Source: Melghiribacillus thermohalophilus (GTDB lineage: Bacteria > Bacillota > Bacilli > Bacillales > Alkalibacillaceae). Taken from it: 64,000 nt of DNA. The stretch is from positions 1-64,000 of the forward strand of contig NZ_SMAN01000005.1 of NCBI RefSeq assembly GCF_004342905.1, in the 5' to 3' direction. How positions within the stretch are numbered: position 1 is the first letter of the stretch; the number at the start of each line of letters is the position of its first letter. Both the position numbers and the translations under genes were made by a program. The notes under the pieces were generated by a model. The model was given only the letters and a program-made list of their open reading frames with translations. It ran no database searches and was not told where the DNA came from. Positions 43,457 to 54,761 of this stretch are shown one piece after another.

Positions 43457-43603
43457 AGTTTGGATTTCATACTCGAGAAATCAGGATTCATGGCCTGGGA
43501 TTCAGGACTCATTCATAAAATATCAGGCCTTGCTCCGGAAATATCAAGGTATGTGCCCGAAAAATCAGAATTCACATGCTGATTTTCAGAACTTACACCC
43601 GGC
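43457..43603. repeat. 21-bp-period array, seven units, core ATATCAGG
   Basis: Units start at 43457 (weak), 43478, 43499, 43520, 43541, 43562 and 43583, with the core (a)aatatcaggaNt. The reverse complement of this core is the agtcctgat of the array at 34535, so it is the same family in opposite orientation. It lies behind the 3' end of htrA. Together with DnaA boxes at 43360-43380 it fills the gap 43222-43669. Confidence 0.8.
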
Positions 43604-43669
43604 AGATCCATGATCCTTACGCAAAACTCCCTCTGATGCCATTAAGAGCAGCAGAGGGAGTGGTACATG

Positions 43670-44902
43670 TCATTCTCGATTCTGAGGTGAGTATTGCTGA
43701 GCTGACAGTGTCATCTGTGTCTGATAGCGCTCTCCTTCACGATAATACGTGATGCTCACTTCTTCTCCGGGGTCTTTTTCTTTATAGAGATAGTTCAGCA
43801 GATCAGCGATATCCAGGATTTCCTGATCATCCATTTGAACAATGACGTCAAATCGCTTCATTCCAGCAGCAGAGGCCGGAGACGCCGGAGCAACTTCATC
43901 TAAAATGACTCCTCCTTCTACAGATTCGGGCAATTTCAAGGAATACGCCCAGTGATACTTTGGAACCTGGCTTAATGATCCAAGCGAAACACCCATGTAT
44001 GGACGGGTGACCGTTCCATCTTCTTCTAGATCTTTGATGATCTCTTTCACCATATCAATCGGAATGGAAAAACCGATCCCTTCCACTGCTGACTGGGCAA
44101 TTTTCATCGAATTAATGCCAATCAGCTGTCCCTTCATATTCACAAGAGCGCCCCCTGAATTACCAGGGTTAATGGCTGCATCGGTTTGCAGGACTTCCAT
44201 ATGCCATTCTGCCTGACCGTCCTGATCAATATCTTGAGGCACAATTCGTTCAACTCCGCTGATGATTCCCTGGGTGACTGATCCGGCAAACTGCAAACCT
44301 AACGGATTTCCGATTGCCAGTACAGGTTCACCGACTTTTATATTTTCCGAACTTCCCATTTCAATGACATGGTCCACATTTTCTCCATCAATTCGCAATA
44401 CGGCTAAATCTGTATAATCATCGCTGCCAATGATTTCAGCATCCACCTTTGTTTCGTCTGCCAGAACGACTTCAACCCTGTCAGCACCGGCGATGACATG
44501 ATGATTAGTCACAATATATGCATTTCCATCCTCTTTCTTATAAACTACTCCGGAACCCGTACCTGCCTGAGTCGGCTGCTGAATCCAGAAGTCCTGGCTT
44601 CTGATATTATTCACCCCGACAACGGTATCCTGAATTTCCTGGACAACCTCTGTAACCTGGGTAGAAATATCTACATTGATAACCTCTGCTTCTCCTGGTT
44701 CATCGTTTTCATCACTCTGCGTGAAATGACTTTCCGGATCCTTTTTCGTAAGATCATATGGTAATAGGTTAGACTCTACCAGAGCCGGCAGAGCTAACAG
44801 TACAAGCACTGCACCAAGAATAATGCCAACTACAGCAGGCATGACCCATCTTTTTCGATCTCGATCCTCTGATTTTTGGACATGATCATCATAATATCCC
44901 AT
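43670..44902 (-). CDS. htrA: HtrA-type serine protease (YyxA/HtrC)
   Basis: The 410-residue protein has a cytoplasmic N-terminus, one membrane helix (about 20-42) and an acidic linker. An extracellular trypsin-like domain follows with His in VTNHHVIAG, Asp in DLAVLRI and Ser in NPGNSGGALVN, then one PDZ domain (about 300-395). It degrades misfolded exported proteins. It is the last gene of the walRK block, as in B. subtilis. ATG 44902 is taken; a TTG three codons earlier is possible. Confidence 0.94.
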   Translation of the reverse strand: MGYYDDHVQKSEDRDRKRWVMPAVVGIILGAVLVLLALPALVESNLLPYDLTKKDPESHFTQSDENDEPGEAEVINVDISTQVTEVVQEIQDTVVGVNNIRSQDFWIQQPTQAGTGSGVVYKKEDGNAYIVTNHHVIAGADRVEVVLADETKVDAEIIGSDDYTDLAVLRIDGENVDHVIEMGSSENIKVGEPVLAIGNPLGLQFAGSVTQGIISGVERIVPQDIDQDGQAEWHMEVLQTDAAINPGNSGGALVNMKGQLIGINSMKIAQSAVEGIGFSIPIDMVKEIIKDLEEDGTVTRPYMGVSLGSLSQVPKYHWAYSLKLPESVEGGVILDEVAPASPASAAGMKRFDVIVQMDDQEILDIADLLNYLYKEKDPGEEVSITYYREGERYQTQMTLSAQQYSPQNRE

Positions 44903-45005
44903 GAATTTCAACCCTGCCTTTCGTTTCTTTCCCTACCCTTAAATACGAACAGGGAAAGAGATTGGATTTATTTTTACTATCATTTATGCCCATTTTTTAT
45001 AGAAC

Positions 45006-45803
45006 TTAACTTACATTATAGATTGGCGTAGGTGTCTTAGGATCTGTATCATGAAGTTCTAAATCCTGCTCCACCTGAAATCCGTGTTGTTTTAAGATCT
45101 GGGAGACAGACATTCTCGCCAGATCTTTCATATTATTATCCTGACTTAAATGAGCCAGGTAAATTCGTTTCGTTTGATTGCCGATGATTTCGGTAAGGGC
45201 CAATCCACAATCATCGTTGGATACATGTCCTTTATCACTTAATATTCTGCGCTTAACATTCCATGGATATTTTCCCATTCTGAGCATTTCTACATCATGG
45301 TTTGCTTCAAAGATATAGGCATCTGCGTTTTCTACGGTTTTTTTAATCCGTTCCGATACATAGCCGAGGTCTGTCACCAGGGCGACTTTTCTTCGGTTGT
45401 GATGAAAAACAAAAAACATCGGCTCTGCCGCATCATGGGAAACACCGAAAGACTCAATGTCTATATCACCAAACGTTTTCGTTTTGCCCCGTTCAAAAAT
45501 AAACTTTTGATCAACTGACACTTCTCCTATCTGGTCTTCCATTGCCTTCCATGTATTTTCATTCGCATAAATCGGCAGCTCGTAGCGGCGAGCAAGAATC
45601 CCCAGACCTTTAATATGATCACTATGTTCATGAGTTACCAGGATCCCATTCAGATCACAGGGGTTTACATCAATTTCATTCAGAAGGCGTTCCATCTGTT
45701 TTCCGCTTAAACCGGCATCGACCAGCAATTTTTGTTTTTCTGTTCCGATATAAAATGCATTTCCCGTACTCCCCGATGCCAGCACACTAAAATGTAATGT
45801 CAT
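45006..45803 (-). CDS. walJ: WalJ metallo-beta-lactamase-fold protein
   Basis: The 265-residue cytosolic MBL-fold protein has the metal motif THEHSDH and HLSQDNN near the C-terminus. WalJ (YycJ) has 5'-3' exonuclease activity in studied relatives and is tied to replication and cell-division fidelity. Its start overlaps the walI stop by 4 nt (ATGA), so translation is coupled. Confidence 0.94.
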   Translation of the reverse strand: MTLHFSVLASGSTGNAFYIGTEKQKLLVDAGLSGKQMERLLNEIDVNPCDLNGILVTHEHSDHIKGLGILARRYELPIYANENTWKAMEDQIGEVSVDQKFIFERGKTKTFGDIDIESFGVSHDAAEPMFFVFHHNRRKVALVTDLGYVSERIKKTVENADAYIFEANHDVEMLRMGKYPWNVKRRILSDKGHVSNDDCGLALTEIIGNQTKRIYLAHLSQDNNMKDLARMSVSQILKQHGFQVEQDLELHDTDPKTPTPIYNVS

Positions 45804-46648
45804 TCCTCTTCACTCCAGCTTGTTGAATCGATTTTGATCAAGTATTTTTCTAACATCTCATCAATAAATGTAGTCTCATCCGTTTCGATGATTTGTCCTT
45901 CTATGGCATTCACATAAAAGCTTTTCTGATCATTGATATTGACTTTCCAGGTGGGGGAAAACACTTGTATACCGTTATCCAGCGGTATAAGGGTAAAATA
46001 TCCAAGCTCCATTTTGGTTATTTGATCACCTGAATTAAGCATATTATTGTGATACAGGGATTCGATTGCCTTCAGGGGTTGAACTTCCTGCTCTTTATTT
46101 TCCGTCTGAATGTCATCCAGCATCGTCTGAACGTAATAGAGTACCTCATTATCTTCGTTCAATAAAAGGAGAATCAGCCCTCCGCCATTATAATATACAG
46201 GTTTGTCATCATATTGCTGAAAAAGTATCATGACATTGCGGTCCTCGTTTTTATTCCAGGACCAGAAAACATATTGATCGCCATAAGCCATATTTGCCTT
46301 CATTCTTTCCAGGGATTCTTTCATTCCCTCGCCCTCTTTAATAGGGAGTGGTTCGTCCAATTCTGAAAAAATGGTTTCCCCATTCGCAATCACAATGGAC
46401 TGATTTCCCAGGCTTTCTAATTCTTCTTTTGTAAATTGATGGCGTCTGGCTGTAATATATGAAACCTCTGTACTTTCTTTTGGGATCTGGCTGTAATCAA
46501 TTTCCTCTGCCTGTAGAGATTCTTCTAGCGTCGGTTCCGAAATAAAGGCCATATCTGTATTTCGTTTGTCAAGAAACTGCTGCAGCAAAAAAATATCCAG
46601 AACGAGGAATGAGATAATAAATACCGTTTTAATTTGTCCCCACTGCAT
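45800..46648 (-). CDS. walI: WalI regulator of the WalK kinase
   Basis: A 282-residue bitopic protein: short cytoplasmic start [10 protein letters not shown], one membrane helix (about 7-27) and an extracellular YycH/YycI-fold domain. With WalH it contacts WalK in the membrane and tunes its activity. GGGGGAGGAGACTG precedes ATG 46648, inside the end of walH (20-nt overlap). Earlier in-frame starts precede that site. Confidence 0.93.
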   Translation of the reverse strand: MQWGQIKTVFIISFLVLDIFLLQQFLDKRNTDMAFISEPTLEESLQAEEIDYSQIPKESTEVSYITARRHQFTKEELESLGNQSIVIANGETIFSELDEPLPIKEGEGMKESLERMKANMAYGDQYVFWSWNKNEDRNVMILFQQYDDKPVYYNGGGLILLLLNEDNEVLYYVQTMLDDIQTENKEQEVQPLKAIESLYHNNMLNSGDQITKMELGYFTLIPLDNGIQVFSPTWKVNINDQKSFYVNAIEGQIIETDETTFIDEMLEKYLIKIDSTSWSEEE

Positions 46649-47948
46649 CAGTCTCCTCCCCCTGTTCCTCATGAGAGAAGAGCAGCTGCCATCTCCCATT
46701 ATATTTAATATACCATTCTGGTTCTAATGACATGATATGGCTTATGCCTTCTCTTGCTTTCATGGTATAGCCAATTTGAATATCTTCTATTAAAAACGGA
46801 TCATATTGATCTTGATGATTTTCCAGATAGTCCATAACAGCATAACCCGAACTCAGGGTCTCCTTTTGACCGTCACTGTGAAAAAGGGTTGCCAGTTTCA
46901 TTAAAGGCCGATTATAGGCGTGAATCTGCTGGTTCTTCCATTCAATCTCGATCACACTAAAGTCAGATGGATGAAACACAGGATAGTAATCGACTGTCAT
47001 TTGATATTCAATGGTATTTTCCACTTCATCCATCGATGTGAGGCGAAATTCATTGGTCCATCCCTGATGATCATTGACAAAATTGATGCTTCTTCTAATC
47101 ATATTTTGTTTGTCCACGTCGTGATCATCAGATGTGAGGGGGTTAACAAAATACATATAGTCATTATAGACACTTAGCTGTTTGTTTCCGTCTGTATAAT
47201 TTCGCTCCCCAAAACTCGTGATGGATGTCTCCACAAGACTAGGATCAGAAAAAAGAATATTGATCATTGGTTTTGTCTGAAGTTTATTGACCGTAAACGT
47301 TCGTTTAGGCAGTTCTATTTCTGCCGCGGGCAAGTAAAAAGGATCCTGACCATTAACGGTAAATGAAATCATTTCCATCAATAAATCTTTATTTATAAAA
47401 TACCTCTCCAGATAGGCGTAAGCTTCACTGTTCTGGATCTTTGCATTTAACGTTTGATCATGGTGGGACGAAGCAAAAATGACCTCAAGCGCCTGCTGCT
47501 GATTGACTAACCGGAAAATGATTCTGTCAAATTCCCAGTCAGGAAACGTTTCCTTTTCCTCAAGCGTAAACATAGTCTGGAGAACGGTTAAAGGAAGCTC
47601 GGTTGGAAAGGCAATTTCTACATTCGGCTTTTTTACTTCGCGCCCGGATATCGTATAGTAATCAACCTCATCAATTTGCCACTTTTGTATTTCTGAAAAG
47701 ATGATGCTTAAATCACTGTGATCTTTCAGGCCATATAGCCCGTCACTTTCGCGAAACAAAACCCGGTATGGCGTAATCAGTTCTTCTATTTTTTTTGTCT
47801 GTCCATTCAGTTTTGTTTCGTACAAATAATCCGTATTTTCTATTTCATCATAATATTTCGGCTGATAGTTCCAGAGAGCAACGGTTAACACTAAACTTAA
47901 GGCAACTAAAAAAGTCAGAACGATTGTCTTCATCCGCTCCACATTCAC
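46629..47948 (-). CDS. walH: WalH regulator of the WalK kinase
   Basis: A 439-residue bitopic protein with an N-terminal helix (about 6-27, TIVLTFLVALSLVLTVAL) and a large extracellular domain. It works with WalI on WalK. It starts at GTG 47948, which overlaps the walK stop (GTGA) and follows GGGGTGATG. Confidence 0.93.
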   Translation of the reverse strand: MNVERMKTIVLTFLVALSLVLTVALWNYQPKYYDEIENTDYLYETKLNGQTKKIEELITPYRVLFRESDGLYGLKDHSDLSIIFSEIQKWQIDEVDYYTISGREVKKPNVEIAFPTELPLTVLQTMFTLEEKETFPDWEFDRIIFRLVNQQQALEVIFASSHHDQTLNAKIQNSEAYAYLERYFINKDLLMEMISFTVNGQDPFYLPAAEIELPKRTFTVNKLQTKPMINILFSDPSLVETSITSFGERNYTDGNKQLSVYNDYMYFVNPLTSDDHDVDKQNMIRRSINFVNDHQGWTNEFRLTSMDEVENTIEYQMTVDYYPVFHPSDFSVIEIEWKNQQIHAYNRPLMKLATLFHSDGQKETLSSGYAVMDYLENHQDQYDPFLIEDIQIGYTMKAREGISHIMSLEPEWYIKYNGRWQLLFSHEEQGEETDAVGTN

Positions 47949-49777
47949 GAAGCATCACCCCTGAGCGGCTCTGAGAGCGGAAGGGAAAACGTGATTGTCG
48001 TCCCTTTCCCTTCTTCACTCTCGGCCCAGATTTTTCCTCTGTGTGCTTCAATCATTTCCCGGGCAATAGCCAGACCCAGTCCAGTTCCGCCCATTTGTCT
48101 GGATCTTGCTTTATCCACCCGGTAAAAGCGTTCAAAAATTTTATCCACCTGATCTTTCGGTATTCCCATTCCTTCATCAGAAACATGAAAACGCAACATA
48201 TTTCGTTGCTGGATTATCCGAAACGTAATTGTACCGCCCTCAGGAGAATATTTCAGGGCGTTTGAAATAATGTTGTCCATGACTTGTGTCATTTTATCTT
48301 TATCCATCCAAGCATAGATTTTTTTGTTAGGGAAAACCCTTTTAAACTGTATGCCTTCTTTTTTATTCATCTCAAAACGGTCGACAATGTGATGAGCAAA
48401 CTGAACAAACTCTACTTTTTCCCGATTCAGCTGGTAATCTTTATTATCCATTTTAGACAGCTGTAAAAGGTCATTGACCAGACGGATCATGCGTTCCGTT
48501 TCATTTTGGGTTACATTTAAAAATTTCGGGGCGATCGTTTCATCTTTCCAGGTTTCCCCTTCCGTCAACGCTTCGAGGTAACTGCGGATTGTCGTTAGCG
48601 GAGTACGCAGTTCATGGGATACATTTGCAACAAATTCCTTTCGCTCCCGTTCTATTTTTTCCTGTTCTGTTACGTCACTTAAGACGGTAATGAATCCTTT
48701 GATGTCCTCGTTTTCACCCTGAATAACCGAGAAATTTGCCTTTAAGATTAAATGGTGGTCACCCTTGCTGAAATCAACAATGATGGAACCAGTCTCTTGA
48801 ATGCTCTGGATATTGGAAAGTTCACTTTCCAGGTTAAGAACTTCCAGCAGTGATCTTCCCTGAACTTCCTGGAAGGATTTCCCGATGAGCGCTTCAGCGG
48901 GAGCATTCATCAAAATAATATGGCCGGCCGAATCAGTAGCTACAACTCCGTCGGACATATTCGACAAAACAGAGCTCAATTTTTTTCGTTCCCCTTCTGT
49001 GTTTGCATGAGCCTGTTTTAGACGGCTATTTAAATGATTAAACGTGATGGCCAGCTGTCCGATTTCATCGGTACTGTAAACGTTCACTCTTTTCGAAAAA
49101 TCCCCTTTAGCCATGACTTGAGCCTGCCGGCGCATCTCGGCTATTGGTTTCGTAATCGTTCTGGCCACAATAATTCCGATTAATGCTGAAATAGATATAG
49201 CCAGAACAGTACCGTTTACAAATATTCGATTAATGTCTTCCAGCTGTTCATAAACCCCTTCTAGATTAGCTTCTAAATAAATCGCTCCTGCTATTTCATT
49301 AGGCTGATTGGTATATATGGGATAGGTCATCACAAGTGTCCGATAGCCGGTCTGTGGATTCAGAAGTATTTCCCTGTCTTTTGCCCCCACGAGCAGTGTA
49401 AATTTGACATTAGAGTTCGTTGTCCTCTTGCCGACTATACTCTGATCAAATTGGTTGGTCGTAGCCAGAACTTTTCTATTATTGTTGATCACTTGAATTT
49501 CGGATATTTCATTGGAGTCGAAATCCGTTAAAATGTCGTACACTTCCTGCTGCAAGGTATCTTCTTCCTTTTGCCCTTCTGCAAATGATTGTTCCAGATT
49601 ATAAGCCATCAGTTGAATATGACCATTCATTTTCTCATAAAAATTTTCCAGCAATTGATTTTCCATTTGCCGGGCAAAATATGCGCCTATGACTTGAATG
49701 GCAATCAAAAGCAGCAGGATATAAATCAGGATAAATTTAAACTGGATCGACTGGAAAAATTTCATCTTTTTTTTCAT
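47945..49777 (-). CDS. walK: WalK essential sensor histidine kinase
   Basis: A 610-residue kinase: helix 1 (about 13-32), extracellular Cache-like domain, helix 2 (about 180-202), HAMP (about 203-255), PAS (about 265-370), HisKA with the phospho-His in NVSHELRTPLTTIRS, and HATPase_c with GGTGLGLAIA. It senses cell-wall status, including fragments made by D,L-endopeptidases, and phosphorylates WalR. It follows walR after 3 nt and overlaps walH by 4 nt. Confidence 0.96.
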   Translation of the reverse strand: MKKKMKFFQSIQFKFILIYILLLLIAIQVIGAYFARQMENQLLENFYEKMNGHIQLMAYNLEQSFAEGQKEEDTLQQEVYDILTDFDSNEISEIQVINNNRKVLATTNQFDQSIVGKRTTNSNVKFTLLVGAKDREILLNPQTGYRTLVMTYPIYTNQPNEIAGAIYLEANLEGVYEQLEDINRIFVNGTVLAISISALIGIIVARTITKPIAEMRRQAQVMAKGDFSKRVNVYSTDEIGQLAITFNHLNSRLKQAHANTEGERKKLSSVLSNMSDGVVATDSAGHIILMNAPAEALIGKSFQEVQGRSLLEVLNLESELSNIQSIQETGSIIVDFSKGDHHLILKANFSVIQGENEDIKGFITVLSDVTEQEKIERERKEFVANVSHELRTPLTTIRSYLEALTEGETWKDETIAPKFLNVTQNETERMIRLVNDLLQLSKMDNKDYQLNREKVEFVQFAHHIVDRFEMNKKEGIQFKRVFPNKKIYAWMDKDKMTQVMDNIISNALKYSPEGGTITFRIIQQRNMLRFHVSDEGMGIPKDQVDKIFERFYRVDKARSRQMGGTGLGLAIAREMIEAHRGKIWAESEEGKGTTITFSLPLSEPLRGDAS

Positions 49778-49780
49778 ACA

Positions 49781-50494
49781 TCATTGCTCCACATCCGGAT
49801 TTCGCAAATAATAGCCAACACCACGTCGCGTGACGATCCAGAGGGGATTGCTAGGGTTTTCCTCAATTTTTTCCCGCAAACGGCGAATCGTTACATCAAC
49901 TGTACGCACATCACCATAATAATCATATCCCCAGACGGTCTCCAGCAGATGCTCCCTCGTCATCACCTGTCCGATATGGCGGGCCAAATAATATAAAAGC
50001 TCAAATTCCCGCTGGGTTAGTTCTATTTCTGTTCCATCCCTTGTTACTGTGTAGGCATCTGGATGAATGACCAGTCTCCCTACTCTTATATCCTGAACTT
50101 CTCTGCCATTGGTATCCATATCCTGTTGCTGGTGACGCCGGAGGTTTGCTTTAACCCTTGCAATTAACTCCCGATTGCTGAACGGTTTCGTCACATAATC
50201 GTCAGCCCCGAGCTCCAGACCCAGTACTTTATCAATCTCTGAATCTTTTGCCGTAAGCATAATGATCGGCATATTATATTTTTTTCGAATTTCCCGGCAT
50301 ACTTCCAGTCCGTCTTTTTCCGGAAGCATGATATCAAGCAGGATTAAATCAGGGTTTTCCTGTTCTGTCAGCTGAAGGGCTGTGGTTCCGTCGTATGCAC
50401 ACACGACTTGATATCCTTCTTTTTTCAAATTAAATTCTAGTATATCTGCAATTGGCTTTTCATCGTCCACCACTAAAATTTTCACACTCATCAT
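49781..50494 (-). CDS. walR: WalR essential response regulator
   Basis: A 237-residue OmpR-family regulator. The receiver has a phospho-Asp in [13 protein letters not shown] and the C-terminal winged helix has [16 protein letters not shown]. It controls autolysins and wall metabolism through TGTWAH-N5-TGTWAH boxes. First gene of walRKHIJ; a possible promoter (AAGACA, 17 bp, TAAAAT) lies about 30 nt upstream. A box of the expected form precedes the M23 peptidase gene next door. Confidence 0.96.
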   Translation of the reverse strand: MMSVKILVVDDEKPIADILEFNLKKEGYQVVCAYDGTTALQLTEQENPDLILLDIMLPEKDGLEVCREIRKKYNMPIIMLTAKDSEIDKVLGLELGADDYVTKPFSNRELIARVKANLRRHQQQDMDTNGREVQDIRVGRLVIHPDAYTVTRDGTEIELTQREFELLYYLARHIGQVMTREHLLETVWGYDYYGDVRTVDVTIRRLREKIEENPSNPLWIVTRRGVGYYLRNPDVEQ

Positions 50495-50610
50495 GATTCA
50501 TCCTTTCAGGGTTAAACCTGTCCTTATTTTATCGTATTTTTTTTAAATTGTCTTATCCCGTTCATAGGGGGACATATCTGCATAAATTGATCATACCTTT
50601 CATCTCTTTA

Positions 50611-50643
50611 AAAAAACCCTTGCTATGTTTGATAGCAAGGGTT
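50611..50643 (-). terminator. terminator of the M23 peptidase gene
   Basis: The stem AACCCTTGCTA pairs with TAGCAAGGGTT. On the minus strand it is followed by T7. It separates the peptidase gene from walR. Confidence 0.88.
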
Positions 50644-50679
50644 AACATCCGTAACATATTTTATGAAAAGACGAATATA

Positions 50680-52110
50680 TTAATAATAGTTAAGAGGGTT
50701 TTGTAGCTGGCCGTTTTTGTAAATTTCGAAGTGCAGATGCACGCCCGTTGAGTTGCCGGTTGATCCCATCGTACCAATAACGGAACCCTTTGTTACTGTC
50801 TGACCAACTCTAACATTTATGGAAGATAGATGGGCATATATGGTTTTAAAACCATTGTTATGGTTAATAACAATTTTCTTTCCATATCCTCCGTCCCAGC
50901 CTGCAAAGGTAACAACACCATTATCAGCAGCATAGATAGAACGATTGCTGACACCGGCAATATCAATTCCTTTGTGATATGATCCCCAGCGCCAGCCTAA
51001 ATGACTGGTCACAGTGCCTCCTGCAGTCGGCCATCTGAACTGTCCGTCACCGCGGGAAGGGGCAACTTTTGTACCTTTTACAATAATCTTTTTAACGGGT
51101 TCAGAAATCACTTTTTCGTCAAGCACTTCTTTTTTTACAATTTCTCCGTTTTTCTCAGTGATTTTGTAGTGAACCTTTTTGGCTCCTTCTTGACCCTGCT
51201 GCTTAATCCGGGTTTCTCCTTTGTAGAGCTTATCAGATTCTTCATAAACTACTTCATAGTCAATGGTTTCTTCCACTATTTTTTCTTCCACGACTACTAC
51301 GTCAATATAAGGTTCATGTGCGGTAACATTTACTTTGTCCCCGATATGGAGAATGCTATCTTCATCTAATTCTGGATTTAATTCCAAAATTTCGTCTATG
51401 CTGAGGTTGTATTTATTTGCGATTTGCCCGAGTACTTCACCTTTCTGGATCGTATGTACTTTATCTGTAAGTGTTCCTCTTTCTAGCATCTTTACGGCTT
51501 GTTCTACGGTCAGCAATTCATTTGGATCTACTTTTTCCTTTGATACTGAAACCTTTTGGTCAATAGACACGTCTAGTATTTTAGATGAATCTGATTCAAC
51601 CTGATTTTCTTTTAGATTGTATGCTGGATCTTCAATGATTTCTAAAACATTTTCTGGAACGTATTTTTCTTTTATTTTTCTGAGCGCTTTTTCCACAGCA
51701 CTTTCGTTTTTGAGATATCCGACCAGTTCTCCATCCACTTCCAGTTTTACAGCGTTTGCCTGAAATGAAAGTTCGCTTTCTAGTTTTTGAATGACTTCCT
51801 GATTATTGTATGATGGACGAAATACCATTTCAGGGACAAATGAAACTTCTTCTGCTATTGTTAGTTCAAGATCGGTAAAGTGTGATTCTTCTGCTTCATT
51901 TATTTGCTGAGAAATGAAATCTTTCACCTTTTTTTGATCATCTACCGTTCCGACAAATTCCCCATCAACATATACATGGTATATGCGGGGAAATTGGTCC
52001 TCCAGGGTGTCCGCATAGGCAGAACCGACGGTAACACCAACGACCAGACAGGAAGTAATCACTGTCTTTTTCAAAAAATTGGACTTCGAGCTCTCAGTTG
52101 ACTTTTCCAT
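50680..52110 (-). CDS. secreted LysM-G5-M23 peptidoglycan endopeptidase
   Basis: The 476-residue protein has a signal or anchor helix (about 15-33) and a helical N-terminal region. A LysM module is at about 225-270 (HTIQKGEVLGQIANKYNLS), a G5 domain at about 280-355, and a C-terminal M23 LytM domain with SHLGWRWGSYHKGIDIA and the metal pair in VHLHFEIYKNGQ. It should cut peptide cross-links in the wall. ATG 52110 is chosen because AAGGATAGG precedes it. It sits between purA and walR, and a WalR-like box lies 267 nt upstream. Confidence 0.92.
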   Translation of the reverse strand: MEKSTESSKSNFLKKTVITSCLVVGVTVGSAYADTLEDQFPRIYHVYVDGEFVGTVDDQKKVKDFISQQINEAEESHFTDLELTIAEEVSFVPEMVFRPSYNNQEVIQKLESELSFQANAVKLEVDGELVGYLKNESAVEKALRKIKEKYVPENVLEIIEDPAYNLKENQVESDSSKILDVSIDQKVSVSKEKVDPNELLTVEQAVKMLERGTLTDKVHTIQKGEVLGQIANKYNLSIDEILELNPELDEDSILHIGDKVNVTAHEPYIDVVVVEEKIVEETIDYEVVYEESDKLYKGETRIKQQGQEGAKKVHYKITEKNGEIVKKEVLDEKVISEPVKKIIVKGTKVAPSRGDGQFRWPTAGGTVTSHLGWRWGSYHKGIDIAGVSNRSIYAADNGVVTFAGWDGGYGKKIVINHNNGFKTIYAHLSSINVRVGQTVTKGSVIGTMGSTGNSTGVHLHFEIYKNGQLQNPLNYY

Positions 52111-52321
52111 GAATGACCTATCCTTATTTTTGATACCCACGACCAGACCTCCCGGCAACTAAACCATTTCATTTATAGATTCCGATATGTTATAAGCGAT
52201 ATTTCTTCACTCTATTAATCTACCATAACTGCAAGTGTGAAAGAAACAGAATCAGGGGATATGTAACATACTTGTATAATAAATTCCATTTTTATGCAGG
52301 TCCTGGATGAAAAACTATTTT

Positions 52322-52343
52322 ATTAGTGTAAAATAACACTAAT
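52322..52343. promoter_or_regulatory. palindrome ATTAGTGT-N6-ACACTAAT
   Basis: Perfect 8-bp arms (52322-52329 and 52336-52343) lie in the leader or promoter region of the M23 peptidase gene. This is a likely operator or short hairpin; the regulator is not recognised. Confidence 0.5.
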
Positions 52344-52376
52344 ATCTCTCTTTTAACAATATCTACCATGTGCTTT

Positions 52377-52393
52377 GTAACAAAATGATTACA
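52377..52393 (-). promoter_or_regulatory. WalR-type box
   Basis: On the minus strand the site reads TGTAAT-N5-TGTTAC, a perfect fit to the WalR consensus TGTWAH-N5-TGTWAH, and it is oriented toward the M23 peptidase gene. A weak -35 (TTGTTA) follows. The rest of the gap 52111-52516 holds the palindrome described separately. Confidence 0.6.
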
Positions 52394-52516
52394 AACTGCG
52401 TCATTTTCTATCATTATTGTATTCACGACATATTTCACCGTGTAAGATACTTGTCCAATCAGAAGGGACTCCATTAAAAACAAGGCAGGAACTGGATTCC
52501 AGCCCTGCTGAATAGA

Positions 52517-52589
52517 TGGCTCGGGACGGAATCGAACCGCCGACACAAGGATTTTCAGTCCTTTGCTCTACCGACTGAGCTACCGAGCC
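52517..52589 (-). tRNA. tRNA-Phe (GAA)
   Basis: Full cloverleaf: acceptor GGCTCGG / CCGAGCC, D arm GCTCAGTCGGTAGAGC, anticodon arm AAGGACTGAAAATCCTT with anticodon GAA, T arm CGGCGGTTCGATTCCGTC. Discriminator A is present and CCA is not encoded. Its upstream flank is the composite repeat at 52591-53063. Confidence 0.95.
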
Positions 52590-52590
52590 A

Positions 52591-53063
52591 TAATAAAAAA
52601 AATTATTGAATTTGCAACTCGCACGATTTTCAGTCCTTCACCCCACGCTCAGTAAGTCATGTCAAGCAGCAGCTCGCGTGGTGCGCTGATGCCTTTCCCT
52701 GGAAGCTTACTCGGACGTGCTCTACCGACTGTGCTCAAAGCGGGTAAGCTTTTCAAAGAAGTATTCCGCTTCTCGCAGAACCTACGATGATGATCCTCAC
52801 GGATGTTTACGGTTAGCTACCGAGCCATAATAAAAAAAATTATTGAATTGCAACTCGCACGATTTTCAGTCCTTCACCCCACGCTCAGTAAGTCATGTCA
52901 AGCAGCAGCTCGCGTGGTGCGCTGATGCCTTTCCCTGGAAGCTTACTCGGACGTGCTCTACCGACTGTGCTCAAAGCGGGTAAGCTTTTCAAAGAAGTAT
53001 TCCGCTTCTCGCAGAACCTACGATGATGATCCTCACGGATGTTTACGGTTAGCTACCGAGCCA
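52591..53063 (-). repeat. tandem pair of 237/236-bp units built from a split tRNA-Phe 5' half
   Basis: Two nearly identical units (52591-52827 and 52828-53063) lie between tRNA-Asp and tRNA-Phe. Each contains the exact first 41 nt of tRNA-Phe in three pieces (in the left unit, complements of 52815-52827, 52718-52731 and 52625-52638). They are separated by inserts of 83 nt (52732-52814) and 79 nt (52639-52717), and the 3' half of the tRNA is absent. Both inserts contain AAGCTTAC-type sequence and can form stems (ATCC/GGAT, AAGCGG/CCGCTT, AGTAAG/CTTACT). No ORF. Not a functional tRNA. Confidence 0.85.
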
Positions 53064-53148
53064 TATTTTCACTTTATAAAATATAATTCACGCTAAGTTT
53101 GCCGCTTCTGGCACCTATTTGCCTGTTCTTATTTCAAAACACAAAAAA

Positions 53149-53225
53149 TGGCGGTCCGGACGGGACTCGAACCCGCGACCTCCTGCGTGACAGGCAGGCA
53201 TTCTAACCAACTGAACTACCGGACC
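53149..53225 (-). tRNA. tRNA-Asp (GTC)
   Basis: Full cloverleaf with acceptor GGTCCGG / CCGGACC, anticodon arm CCTGCCTGTCACGCAGG with GTC, T arm GCGGGTTCGAGTCCCGT, discriminator G and encoded CCA. Confidence 0.96.
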
Positions 53226-53358
53226 ACGGTTATTTATCAAGTTGTATGAATGATTCGGACGAGACCTATAGTACCACGCCATGAAAAGGATTGCAATATA
53301 TTTTTTATATATATCGACAAAAAATCCTGTGAGATAAACGGGTACCAATAACAGAATG

Positions 53359-53395
53359 AACGGCCGAACCTCCTTTTTTCAGAAGATCGGCCGTT
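53359..53395 (-). terminator. hairpin behind purA
   Basis: AACGGCCGA (53359-53367) pairs with TCGGCCGTT (53387-53395). The loop is long and the T tail is poor, so it is only a possible terminator. Confidence 0.5.
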
Positions 53396-53402
53396 TCAAT
53401 TA

Positions 53403-54761
<1,359 letters not shown>

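Noticed and set aside
52591-53063. Two additional tRNA-Phe genes
   Set aside because: The units carry only the first 41 nt in three pieces and lack the T arm and acceptor 3' strand, so they cannot fold into tRNA.
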